DNA of 64,000 nucleotides from Alnus glutinosa (lineage: Eukaryota > Streptophyta > Magnoliopsida > Fagales > Betulaceae). The first letter of the stretch is position 1. The number at the start of each line of letters is the position of its first letter. The translations under genes were made by a program, and so were the position numbers. Shown here one piece after another: positions 1 through 11,578 of the stretch. Under the pieces are notes generated by a model, which was given only the letters and a program-made list of their open reading frames with translations, was not told where the DNA came from and ran no database searches. The DNA lies in assembly GCF_958979055.1 (NCBI RefSeq), contig NC_084887.1, forward strand, positions 37,860,620-37,924,619, given 5' to 3'.

Positions 1-129
1 TATTGGTGTTGTAAATCTAACATTTTCCTACGTTTAAAATGGTTCGGGTCATAAAAGGTTGACCCGTTTAATAAAAGTGTCGTTACAGGGTCAACCCGTT
101 TGACCTGCGGGTTGACCCGTATACTTAAA

Positions 130-165
<36 letters not shown>

Positions 166-646
166 CAACACTAAAAATTAAATATAAACAATCATTTTAC
201 CTCTCTATTTCTCTCACTATCTAAAGAGTAAAGACTAAAGAAAAAAAAATCTTACAAAAAACAAAACAAGTCTTTTTATTTTATTGAGTTAGAACTTGAA
301 CAAAAAAGGCAAAGACTAAAAAAAATTAGCGTAGTTTTTTTCTTTCTTTCAAGTTTTCGATCTTAGAAGTTAAACCAAAACAAGTAAACAATAAAACAAT
401 TCAATGTTTTATATTTCAACTGTGAAATAATATGATTTTTTTTAGTTTAAATTTGTGTTTTTATTTTTATTTTTATACTTTATTAATAAACGGGTCAAAC
501 GGTTTGTGTCGTGTCAATCCGTTATTTAACAGGATCGTGTTAGGGTTTAAGGGTTTGAGCATTTTATATAAACGGGTCGTGTCATGGTTGACCCTTAACG
601 GGTTGGCGGGTGAAACGGGCCGTGTTAACCCGTTTTGACAGCTCTA
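1..646 (-). mobile_element. hAT-like non-autonomous element, left end unclear
   Basis: This stretch is rich in GGGTTGACCCG and AACGGGTCAAACGG motifs and has a long T run at about 135-165. It is a reverse-complement relative of the complete element at 39309-39971; for example, the segment around 361-480 matches 39480-39610 inverted. The right end reads TTTTGACAGCTCTA at 633-646, matching the TAGGGATGTCAA-type terminus of the other copy. The left end is diverged or truncated near the window start. It has no transposase coding capacity. It lies in the presumed first intron of the protoporphyrinogen oxidase gene, since the first coding exon is not found downstream of it. Confidence 0.7.
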
Positions 647-1242
647 GTTAACGCTGTGGTCTTGTGGATATAGGGCTGTTTGTTTTGTTTAATTTGATTT
701 TTGGGTGAAAAAGTTGCATATTGTGCTGGCAAGGCTAATTAAGGAGACTATGGGATACCTCATAAACTTAGTCCCACATTGAGTGGGTGGATTGCCCACA
801 TTAGGTGGATAGATTATAAAATTTTGCTCGAGAATGCGAAGTCCCGCATTGGTTCTTTACTAAGTAAGACCAGGCTTATAAGTGAATCTAGGGAGCTTCA
901 ATTGCAACTTGATTAGTTCTTTTGGAGTGATAGCACATATGTAATTAGCTCTTTACCTGAGTTGTTACAGGTTAAGCTAGAGTAGACTACGCGAAATCTC
1001 AATCTACTAATTATGTTCCCTTAAGAAATGTCTGGAGTGTTGAACTCTCTTGAAATAAGCCCATTAGTCCAGCACTTGTTATGTGCTTCATAGATGGGGC
1101 CACATTAAACTTTCTTACTGATATGTCTAATTGTTTCATGATTCTCATACATTTATATTTGCAAACTAGTTTATGAATGCTAGATATATCATTTTCTTTC
1201 TCCTTTCCGCAAGTTGACTTTGACTTTATTTTGATGGTCAAG
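647..1242 (+). other. Presumed intron 1 of the PPOX gene
   Basis: No coding signal is seen here. I searched for the missing first exon, which should encode a GAGVSG-type dinucleotide-binding motif, and did not find it. The segment ends in an AG acceptor at 1241-1242. The first exon is therefore most likely upstream of base 1. Confidence 0.5.
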
Positions 1243-4200
1243 TGGGCTTGCTGCGGCGTACAAGTTGAAATCACATGGTTTGAATGTCACGGTATTTGAA
1301 GCTGAAGGAAGAGCTGGAGGGAAGTTAAGAAGTGTTTCACATGATGGCTTAATTTGGGACGAGGGAGCAAATACAATGGTAAAATTTGTGGCTGCAGATT
1401 GGAATGACCATGAGTCCAATCTAGAATTTGAAAGCAATAGTAATGGAGGTTTTGTTCTGTTCAGACTGAAAGTGAAATGGAGGTCAGAAGTTTACTTGAT
1501 GATCTTGGACTTCGAGAAAAGCAACAATTTGTAAGTGTTTCTGCATTATATCCAATTGTGGACCTGTAACTTGTGCATTTTCATACCAGTGTGGGGATCT
1601 TTGTCTTTAATTTGTTGTCTAGACTTGTGACTGCTAGACTTTGATTCTTGGAATTTGAAGTGATGTTTCATTGCTGCGGAAATAAAATTTTGAAGTTTAT
1701 TGTAGCCGTTCTCGGAATCTGTCATGGTACTCTGCTGACTAAATTAATTGTTGTCTACCGTTACAGCCAATTTCACAGAATAAGCGGTATATTGTACGAA
1801 ATGGGATGCCAGTATTGGTATGTCCTGCGTTTTACGTCTGTACTAATTGCGTTTTCTTTTTTTTTGTAGTATCACATGTGGTTGGAATATTTTTTATTTT
1901 GCTGTTTTGTTATTGTCATATATGCATTTGTGTCTAACCCTGACCATAGCATCTCAATTTTTCTCACCAGATACCCACTAATCCCATTGCACTGATCACA
2001 AGCAACATTCTTTCTGCACAATCAAAGGTTTGTTTCTAGAACATGGTCAGAAAGCAATTAAACGTTAGAAAGTTTCTATTTTTTAAAGAATTATTTTGCA
2101 GTGTTTTTGGGCCCATTGACAACAGTGATGACATGTTTTATTTTTTAAGAACTCTCTCTGTGAGTATACCCTTATGGGGTATGTTAATGTATTTGCAGTT
2201 TCAGATAATTTTGGAGCCATTTTTGTGGAAGAAAAGTAACTCCTCAAAAGTTTTTGATGATGATTCACAGGAAAGGTGATGACTTCAATAATAGGCAATT
2301 TTAAGTTCTCTGCACTTTAAGTCTTATTTGTTTGTTATTATTTGAGGAGTAGTTCCTTAGTATTCTTATTTGCTATTTGTTTTTCTTGTAGTGTGGGTGG
2401 GTTCTTTCAGCGTCATTTTGGGAAAGAGGTATTCATTGTACTGTTGCTTCATTAGTCCATGATGCTAACCTTTCCGATCATCAAATAAAGCTTATATAGC
2501 ATAATGTTTTACAATTTTCCTGACAAAATTGATTTTGCACACAATATAGTGAAATACTCAATAGCTTTGGAATTGATATATGAAATATTTAATGCATTTC
2601 TAATCACTTATTTTCACTTGTAAGGTTGTTGATTATCTCATTGACCCTTTCGTTGCGGGCACAAGTGCTGGGGATCCTGAATCTCTTTCTGTGAGTAATG
2701 CACTTATCATTGCTAAGAAGCATAAGAATGATATTGTTTTCTGATTGATCAATTATTTTACCAACTAAAGAAAATGCCTACCCTGACATGCGATTTATTG
2801 TCCTAAAATGATCTGGTTTGGGTTGACATAAGAAACACTTGAGCTGTTTGTTTTTATTCTTTTTTTCCAATCTACAAGTTTTAGTTTTAGGGAGTTGCTT
2901 TTATAAGCTATGGTATCTTTTTAGTTATGACTTTGAGTTTTGATGCTTATTCATTTTCATTTGTTCAATATCCCCTTTTCTTTACCTCCTTATCGTTTCA
3001 AATAGATGCAGCATTCTTTCCCGGAGCTATGGAATCTAGAAAAAAGGTATTATGTCCTTTTGCAACTTCCACCTTATAGATTTGTTCTTTGCTGAAGATT
3101 TTTTGACGTAGTTTTTTTTACCAGTTTTCTCTGGTTTCTGTTTGAATTTGGATTGGCAGTTGGTTGGGTCATTCAATAACAACCATACCTTCGCCAATCC
3201 TACTTTTAGGAGAGATTATGGGAAAAATAGATATATTATTGCTTTATCAAAGCACCAAAAGTTTTATATGTGAGTCATGCTTAAGCTGACCCTGATATAT
3301 TTGTCTCTTTATGTTGCACAATTAGATCTCCACAGTGAGTAGGGTCTGTATATTTGTCCGAATATTACAGGGCTTAACAATCCTGTGAGCACTTTAAATT
3401 TCAGTCTAGGTTTGGTGATACTTGAAGTCATACTTATTAGCAAATAATGTTGAATCTCTATAGTTTCGTTCCTTATTGACTGTTCACAACCATTGGTTTG
3501 GACATAATTTAACTTCAAAGCAGTAGTCCCATTACAATTTTTATTTTTTTTGTTTTGGTGTAGTTGATTTTAGTATTGACAGAATGAACTGTTGTAGTTC
3601 TCCAATTATAAATAACATGTACCTAATGATATTCTATCTATTGATGCTTCCTTCATGATCTATGCCTATAATTGGCCAATTTTCTATTCCATCAGGTTTG
3701 GCTCTATTATAGCTGGGATGGTTCAATCTAAGTTATCCACCAAAAGAGAAAAACGTGGAGATACGAAGGGTACTTCAGAAAAAAAGAAACGCCAACGTGG
3801 TTCATTTTCGTTTCATGGTGGAATGCAGGTATGGTTACCTCTTAAGAATTGATGTAGTTTGCATGTCTTACCTGACATCACTTATGTGTAGCATGCTTCT
3901 CACATTTGTAGATGTAGGAATGAAATGCTTATATTCATCTTTGTTGCACACTGCTAGTTTTTAAAATATGTACTTGGTCCTTATTTTCTGATCGTGGTCT
4001 TTTGCAGATGCTTACTGATATGTTGTGCAAAGAGATTGGCAAAGATGATCTTAAACTGAACTCAAAGGTTTTGTCATTATCTTACAGCTGTGATGGGAAT
4101 TCTGCCTTAGAAAATTGGTCAGTTACTTGTGCTTCCGACCGTGATAAGCATTCACAAACCTTATCTGTTGATGCTGTAATCATGACGGTCAGTACGTATC

Positions 4201-6892
4201 TTTTGTCAAGGTGTTTTTCGACATTTATGTGCTTTCTTTCTGTCAAACTTCATTCAGGGTATTTGTTTTTGACTTTCTTCATAGTGTATGATTTATGTGT
4301 CTGAAACTTATGCATTTCATTGCCTGAGTTGCTTAGAAAGAAATAAAACAAGAATAAATGAAATAAAGAAAGAGAAAAAAGATATCTATTCCTCATGGCA
4401 GTTGTTGGACTCCTGCCAACTCCATGACTTAGTTGGATTGATGTAAGGTTTCTCAAGGACCGAAACCCCTTGCCATGGGACACATCGCATATACTTGCAC
4501 CTTAGTCACATGACATACACAGAATCTGCTTCTGTATGTTGGAATCTTCTTGCTCTATCCTTGGCATGAATGGGAGTGCACCTACTCACACTTGCCACAC
4601 TATAAATATATTTGCTACTAAGAAAGGAACATCATTGTTTTCTGACAAGGAACTTGTTTATGATAGGCTCCATTAAGTAATGTCAAAGAAATGAAGATCA
4701 CCAAGAGTGGAACGCTCTTTCCACTTGACATTCTTCCTGAGGTATGTATTCCTATAGTTTGACTTGAATAATCATGTACATGCTTATCAATGTCTTTAGG
4801 GACTACATTACAGTTTTGTCTTAGTTACTTAAGCTGGTAAGAACCCGGGAATATGTGCATCCTTTAGATAATCAAATTGAAAAAAGCAAAATGCGTAGCA
4901 TGCATGAAATTTTCTGCTAGATGACATTAACAATAATGAATAAAGTAACATAAAATATGTCTGCATTTTGACGTTTCTCTTTGAGACATTTTCAGTTGGG
5001 TGGGAATGGAGTAGCAGATGTTTTTCCTTCAACTTGAGCATCTAAACGGATGGAAAACATTCCTCTAAATACCTCCCCATTATGTTCAATTAACTTTATA
5101 CCTGTAAACAATATAACTAGACAAGTCATTGTCCTTGACAAATAACTTTGGCACTTGAAAAAAGCTCTGTTCATTCTTGGTGCTTTCTATCAGTTCAAGT
5201 TGTAGCAAGTATTTCGTATTTTCTGGTCATATTGCAGGTGACTTACATGCCATTATCAGTCATAATCACCACCTTTAAGAAGGAGAATGTCCAGAGACCT
5301 CTTGAGGGATTTGGAGTTCTTGTTCCTTCTAAGGAGCAACAAAATGGTCTAAAAACCCTTGGTAATGCTTTGTCATTGCTCAGTACAAGTGAATATCTTA
5401 TATCATTCTTCTATGTCACTGTATGTATTCTGGTGTACAGGTACACTCTTTTCTTCTATGATGTTTCCAGATCGTGCACCTAATGACCTATATCTCTATA
5501 CAACGTTTGTTGGTGGAAGTCGAAACAGTGATCTAGCAAAAGCTTCAACGTATGGGAACCTTCCATGCTTTTGATTTAATAAATCAATTATGCAACGTAT
5601 CCTTCACTTTTATATATTTTTCATCAATTTTTAGTTCACTCCTTTTATTGTTCTAATTATATATTTCCTGCAACTAACATTTTTCTCCTGTTAATTGTAT
5701 TTCCAGAGATGAGTTGAAGCAGATTGTTTCTTCCGATCTTAGGCAGTTGCTGGGAGCAGAGGGAGAACCCACATTTGTAAAGTATAGAAACCAATAATTT
5801 CTTGTTTTTCGTTTTCCTTTTTCTTCAGGTGGTTAGGTTGGAAATGATATATAGTAAATTACCATTTTTCTTTGTTTTAAGTTCTGATATTTTGAAGTAT
5901 ACTTAATGACAGTCATTTCTACTGGAGTAAAGCATTTCCCTTGTATGAGCGTAACTATGGCTCAGTTCTAGAAGCAATTGAAACGATGGAGAAAAATCTT
6001 CCTGGAATCTTCTATGCAGGTACTCACTTATCAACTTGAAGTTCAGATAAGCAATCATTTTCAATCCAGTTGGATAAAGGGGTGGCAGATCCTCCATTGT
6101 CTTAGGCTTAGACCAATACGAAAATCCTTTTCAATCATAAGTTTCTAGGGAGTTTATAACTTTCCAAATTCACATCTTAATGATGTCTCAGGTTCGAGAG
6201 TTGTCAAACCGTGACTCCCATTAGGCTTTTATAGACATTTGTGAGAGAAAAGAACAGCACATCCAGCCATCATATAACTACAAGTTGTGAATATGTATGC
6301 TGTGTTAGCATGCTAGTTAAAGATATTGCAAGAAAATTGCAAGATATTTGATAATACCTTGTCCTAAGGTTTGTTCATGAAATGATAGAAGTACGTATAG
6401 CTCTAAGTATAAGTGAACTCATGCCCTCATAGCCTTATCCTACTGGAGTATATGGTGTTGGGTACAGAAATCCTATTTTGCCAATATACACCTTTTAGCT
6501 TTTATGTAAATGCCTCTAAACCTAATGAAACCTTCTTTTCCTACCATTTTGAGATGAGACAATGAGGATGATATTGAGTGCGAAAAGGGATCCTGCTGCT
6601 AATGAATCCAATAACTGGATTTTTACCTTAATTTTTATTTATTTTTTAAAGCCGCACTTACAAGAATGGTTTCTGTCTGCCATATTATGAGATGATCAAC
6701 TAATGACATTAACATTTTAAAATTTCTTCTCTTGTGGTCTGGACTATGAACATGTTAGGGAACCATAAGGGTGGTTTATCTGTTGGCAAAGCAATAGCCT
6801 CTGGGTGCAAAGCAGCTGATCTTGTTATATCCTATCTGGAGTCTTCTTCAGATGACAAGGCCCTTAGGGAAGAACCATCATTATATAAATAA
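1243..6892 (+). CDS. PPOX2: Protoporphyrinogen oxidase, exons 2-17
   Basis: The enzyme oxidises protoporphyrinogen IX to protoporphyrin IX using FAD, the last step shared by heme and chlorophyll synthesis. The sequence resembles the plant mitochondrial-type isoform (PPX2). Exons: 1243-1378, 1465-1530, 1767-1817, 1971-2027, 2199-2275, 2392-2428, 2625-2690, 3006-3046, 3696-3828, 4008-4187, 4667-4741, 5238-5361, 5441-5549, 5707-5781, 5913-6019, 6759-6892. All junctions are GT-AG and in phase, giving 488 residues in the window. Recognisable blocks are [20 protein letters not shown] after the FAD motif, [63 protein letters not shown] and the C-terminal [12 protein letters not shown]. Family members are about 510 residues, so exon 1 should supply about 20, including GxGxxG; it lies outside the window. 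The gene appears intact. The mitochondrial-isoform assignment comes from similarity recalled from memory, not from a search. Confidence 0.95.
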
Positions 6893-8710
6893 GTCTATCC
6901 TTGCTGCTCTAAGTACTATTATCTATCCTCCCTCTTCTTTGAACATGAAAGGATAGATCATCGCTTGCAAACTGTATGCCATCCCCTACTTTTGAATGGT
7001 CATCAACAATGAACTTTGTTTTCTTGTACATGACATGAGTTTCTTTCTCAGCTTACCTAACCGATATATTTCTGTTTATTAAGATTTCCTAGTTTTTCCT
7101 TTTTTGTGGGATAAATAGTTAGTCCAAGATTACACTTTCATGCATAAAATGCATTAAAGAGAACACTGGGAGAGATTTTTTTTTTTTAAATAAAAATAAC
7201 TTTCAATATTAATAGATAAACATCAGCAGAGAGCAAATTGCTTCCTAGATACAATATCATAGACACAATTCGGAATTTCTTCTAACCAAACTTGATCTAT
7301 GATTGGGCAAAAAGTTAAGATGTCTTTGAGAGTCAATATTTAGCAAGATTTTTTCTTGTTGCTATGTCTTCAAGCTAATCTCCAACTAGAATAAGAACCA
7401 AGGAAATAGACATGAACTGAAGTAGTTACAGAAAACACTCAAGACTCTCAAGAGAACTCTTTGTATATGAACTCAAACTATTTTGCGTCTGATTCTCACA
7501 AAAGAGTTGGTTGATCTTTTATAGAGGAATAACGAAAGAGAATCTTTACTTTTTATAAATATAATTTATTGTACATGATATCATCTTTAAAGAATGCTAC
7601 TTTTACTTTTGATTAAAGCCAAGTTCTTTAATTTTGATGGTCTTTACTTTACTGATGTATTTTTTTTTTTTTTTTACAAAGTCGTTTACTTTTGTAAGCA
7701 GTTTACCAAAACTTCTCGCATGTCTGAACTCGAATACACATTTATTATTAATATTATTATTTTGAAAAACACTTTTCTCAAATATATTAATAAACAATTC
7801 AAAATATAAAATACTTCTTTATAAAACTTTTCAGGAGAAAAAATGTTTTAACAAAACAAATATTTAACTTTTGCAAGAAGATAAGTTAACTTATTATGTA
7901 CACTACTTGAGTAGGAGTTAACTATTTATTTAAAAAAGTTAAGAGTGACTAGGAGACGATTATCAACGGAGAAGAAAGATAATTACGCGGCCACGCCTAC
8001 TATTCTGGTGGCCGCATGACACTATCTACATGCTATAGCTTAATGTAGTAAGAGATAGGACAATAACAGGATAAAAGAGTAGTTTTTAGGGTTACTTCTT
8101 TTTTTTTCTTTTTCTCTTTTTTTTAGTGCGTTTGAAAAAAAAAGCAGCGTGAAAACTTGAAAAATCTACATTTTTGTGCCGTAAGCAAGGTGGTGCATTT
8201 TTAACAAATGTACGATTTTAAAGGCTGAACATCACTAACAATGTTTTAAAAAATTTATCAAACACTTAATTATATTTTTAAAAATCGCATTGGAATTAAC
8301 TACGTTATAAATTCGTTATTTTTTCAAACATTACATTTTCGAACGGATAAACCAAACAAAGACTAAAAAGTAGTATGAGGTTCTGATTTTGTGTCCAAAA
8401 TATACCAATCCAACTAACTTTCCTCGCACGATTTTCTAAATTGGAGCAATAGTATTTTTGTAGGCACATAGCTATGTGGGTTGGGCCTGACTAATGGGTT
8501 GGCCCGGATATTGTCCTGGATGCGAAATTACGAACCAGTATAGCTCCTTAAGATCACAATGACTCGGTGAGCCAACGAATCGCTTCTTTTTAGGGTTTGT
8601 TTTTTGTCCTCTCGGTCTCTGAGTTTCAAAGATCGAACCCAGATACCAATTCAGCCTCTCAATTCCTGGTGAGTTTCTGTTACCACTCGGTCAATCTTTT
8701 TCTCAAAGGA
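6893..8710. other. Intergenic: PPOX 3' region and mTERF 5' region
   Basis: Nothing convincingly coding is present. The sequence is AT-rich with T runs (7660-7675, 8099-8126). An A/T-rich stretch at about 8200-8350 resembles a degraded inverted-repeat element, but no clean termini are visible. The last ~120 bases before the mTERF ATG probably belong to its 5' UTR. An upstream in-frame extension from 8597 has no ATG. Confidence 0.4.
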
Positions 8711-9859
8711 ATGTATCATTTCATATGCAGAACACTCGTACAAAATCGAAAAGTAAGTTCGAAAACCAGTTACGTTCGTTATATCCAAACAACACCCTTG
8801 TTCAATTCAGTTTCAAACCCCACAGAGCAACAATCTTTAACAGTCTCTTACCTCATTAACTCATGTGGGTTGTCTTTAGAACAAGCTATTTCAGCTTCAA
8901 AGGTGGTTAGAATAGAAAACACTGAGAAACCAGACTCGATTCTAAAGATGTTAGCCACTTATGGGTTTTCAAAAACTCACATTTCAAGCTTGATTTCTAA
9001 ACTTCCACCTCTGCTTTTAGCTCATCCGGAGAAAACTATAAGGCCCAAGATTGAGTATTTTGAGTCCTTGGGTATTAGAGGACCCGACGTACCTAGGATT
9101 ATCTTTTCAGACACATCCATTTTAATGTCTAGTTTGAAGAAACAGATAATACCCAACATTGATTTTCTTAAAGGTTTTCTTGAGACCAATGAGAACCTTG
9201 TTAATGCATTGAAGCAATCAGCCCAATTGGTTCGATGCAACATTAAGAAAGTTTTGGTGCCAAATATATCCACTTTGAGGGCTCATGGAGTGCCAGAAGA
9301 ACATGTTGCAAAGCTTATAATCATGCAGCCTAGATCACTTTTGTTGAGGTCTGATTTGTTCAAAGAGGTGGTTTGTGCAATTAAAGAAATGGGGTTTGAA
9401 CCGATGAGACCTTCGTTCATTTTGGCTGTTCGATGTATGTCAATAATAAGCAAAGTGAAGTGGGAAAAGAAAAAGGAGGTTCTAACGAGCTTTGGTTGGT
9501 CCGAAAATGAATTTCTTTTGGCATTTAGAGTGCAGCCAATGCTAATGATTTGTTCAGAGAAGAAGATTAGGGATGTGATGGATTTCTTGATGAACAAGGC
9601 CGGTCTGAAGCAATCACATATTGCTAGATGCCCAAATTTATTTCTGACTAGTATTGAGAGGAGATTGATTCCCAGATGTGCAGTTCTGCAAGTTTTGATG
9701 TCTAAAGCTATGGTTGGGAAAAATTTAGATATAGTTTGGGCATTGAGTTCAAATAAGCGGTACTTTGAGAAGAAGTATGTGACTCGGTTTATGGAAGATG
9801 CCCCTGAAGTGATTAAGGCATACCAGGGTAAGATGGTATTTCAGGGATTCAGTAATTGA
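8711..9859 (+). CDS. mTERF-family organelle protein
   Basis: This is a single-exon gene of 382 residues from the ATG at 8711. The frame is open back to 8597 but without an ATG, and starting at 8711 gives a sensible organelle-targeting leader: basic, Ser/Thr-rich, almost no acidic residues over about the first 35 residues (ICRTLVQNRKVSSKTSYVRY). The body consists of repeated ~30-residue helical mTERF units, seen as motifs such as SLISKLPPLLLAHPEKTI, KIEYFESLGI, IIMQPRSLLLRS and CPNLFLTSIERRLIPR. mTERF proteins bind organellar nucleic acids and act in transcription termination, splicing or ribosome assembly. Plants have many intronless, clustered paralogs of this size, usually predicted mitochondrial. 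Which Arabidopsis subgroup it belongs to cannot be decided by eye. No defects seen. Confidence 0.93.
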   Translation: MYHFICRTLVQNRKVSSKTSYVRYIQTTPLFNSVSNPTEQQSLTVSYLINSCGLSLEQAISASKVVRIENTEKPDSILKMLATYGFSKTHISSLISKLPPLLLAHPEKTIRPKIEYFESLGIRGPDVPRIIFSDTSILMSSLKKQIIPNIDFLKGFLETNENLVNALKQSAQLVRCNIKKVLVPNISTLRAHGVPEEHVAKLIIMQPRSLLLRSDLFKEVVCAIKEMGFEPMRPSFILAVRCMSIISKVKWEKKKEVLTSFGWSENEFLLAFRVQPMLMICSEKKIRDVMDFLMNKAGLKQSHIARCPNLFLTSIERRLIPRCAVLQVLMSKAMVGKNLDIVWALSSNKRYFEKKYVTRFMEDAPEVIKAYQGKMVFQGFSN

Positions 9860-11245
9860 CTGTGAGACTTGAATCTGATGGAGGAATCATTGAACTTTCC
9901 AGAGTCTCCTTGTGTTTTCTATTTTGATTTCCACAATTTGGTGAGACCAGAGCGGTTTAGCTTTCCAAGAATTAAGGCTTGTGTGTCTCTACAGACAGCA
10001 TTGATGGCAGATGCATTTTGAGGAAAGCGAATGTGGTGTGTTCAGTGTGAGGATGAGAATGATCATACATGTTAGGCTTTTGTGATTGATTTTGAATGTG
10101 ATGATGATGATTTACCTGTTATAAAGTCACATTATAATTTCTTTTGCACAGTTGTTTCTTTCTGGGATGAACCTTTTTTTTTTAATTATTTGACCCATTT
10201 ACAGGATAGAGTTCAGCAGCTTCAGCTGATTGTTTTTAGTTTAGGATTAAATGTGTATGTATCATCTTGCTCTCCCATGGGTATTGCTATTTTTTATTTA
10301 TTTATATGAGAATTTAGAGTACGTTTGATTTTGTAATTTCAAAACGTGATATTTGAAAACACAATTTTTGAAAATATAATTAAGCATTTGGTAAAATCGC
10401 AGTTTAACATTTAAAATTACGCATTTTTAAAAACACATTCCCTTGCGTGTGACTTGACAGTGTGCGTCTTTCTATGTTTTCAAATTACAACTTTTTTAAA
10501 AATGCACATCTAAATGAGCTGATTTTAGCAATTTTGTAAAAAACGTATTTTTAACCTTCAAAAAAGCAAGGCCAAAAAGACTCTCGGTGTCATCAAGTCA
10601 TTTTAACTTTTGGGTTTAGTTATTGTTGCGCAAAGTGATGTAGCACAATCTTCAAAAAAAAGAAAAAAGAAAAAGTGATGTAGCACAAATGCTTTTGAGA
10701 AGAAAGCTTTGAGAATGAGGGGGGAGAATCCGGAAAAGAGAAGAGAATGAAACCAAAGAAAGAGGGGAAGAAGCTCGGGAGAGAAAATAGAGAGAAAGAA
10801 AACGGGCGGCACCCTTCGATTAAACAAAATATTTCATCCAAAAACTACCTTAATCTCCTGTTAACAATGTTTAAATAGAAAAATAACAACCCTAATTAAA
10901 CCCTAGAAGGGATATGATTGGGCTAAAAAAACAAAATAAAAAAATATATATATAAAAAAAACAAATAAAAAAATAAAAGAAAAGAAAAGACATGGTCAAT
11001 CGGTCAGAGAATTGTTTCACATGCTTTGAGAGTTTGAGTTGCAGGTTGTTTGCAGGTTTCACAAAAGCAAGAACTACAAGACAAAATTCCTATTGGGCCT
11101 CTTTCAACCATATTTATTTTCTCAGCCCATATTCAACTGCAAGTTCAAGAATAAAAGGGAAAGCCCGTTCAGAGTTGATAGATTGGGCTTAGGCCAAAGC
11201 ATCGTCATCTAAACTCGATGACGAGTTTTTCGATGAAGGGAAGAA
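9860..11245. other. Intergenic, mTERF 3' flank and retroelement remnant
   Basis: The first ~450 bases are the probable 3' UTR and flank of the mTERF gene. An A/T-rich stretch at 10319-10560 resembles a decayed MITE. A purine-rich low-complexity tract occupies 10650-10800. From about 11190 the sequence looks like the 3' end of an LTR retrotransposon, with a polypurine tract (GAAGGGAAGAA) just before 11246. No intact coding sequence was found. Confidence 0.4.
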
Positions 11246-11578
11246 TGATGTGGAATACATTGGACCTTTAGTTTTATTTAAAGTATTAGTTTTATTTTAT
11301 TTAATTATAGGCTTGATCCAAAGTTTAAGTTAGTTGTAATTTAAGAATGGGATTGGCCTAAAGTTAGTCATATTAATTTAATTTATGTGTAATCCAATAA
11401 TGGGCTTAGCCCTTAGTCACATTAGGGTTATGGTTAAGATTTAGTCTATAAGTCTATTTAAGCATAATATTTTATTGTAATAGACAGTTTATAATGAACA
11501 AAAAATATTGATTAATTCAGCGTACGTCATTATGTTTGCTCTCTATTTTCTCCCTCTCCGATTAATGACCCTACATCA
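11246..11578 (+). mobile_element. Solo or 3' LTR, Ty3/gypsy-like remnant
   Basis: The 333-bp segment begins TGATGT and ends ACATCA, an inverted terminal pair typical of LTRs. It is preceded by a polypurine tract (GATGAAGGGAAGAA). The upstream text around a 'GATGACGAGTTTTTCGATG' motif is the kind found at the 3' end of plant Ty3/gypsy elements. The rest of the element was not found. A TATTTAAGC-type box and AATGAACAA-like A-rich stretch inside fit a promoter and poly(A) region. The superfamily is inferred from junction style only. Confidence 0.5.

Noticed and set aside
8597-8710. Longer N terminus for the mTERF protein
   Set aside because: The frame is open but begins with TTG. The first ATG is at 8711 and gives a plausible targeting peptide.
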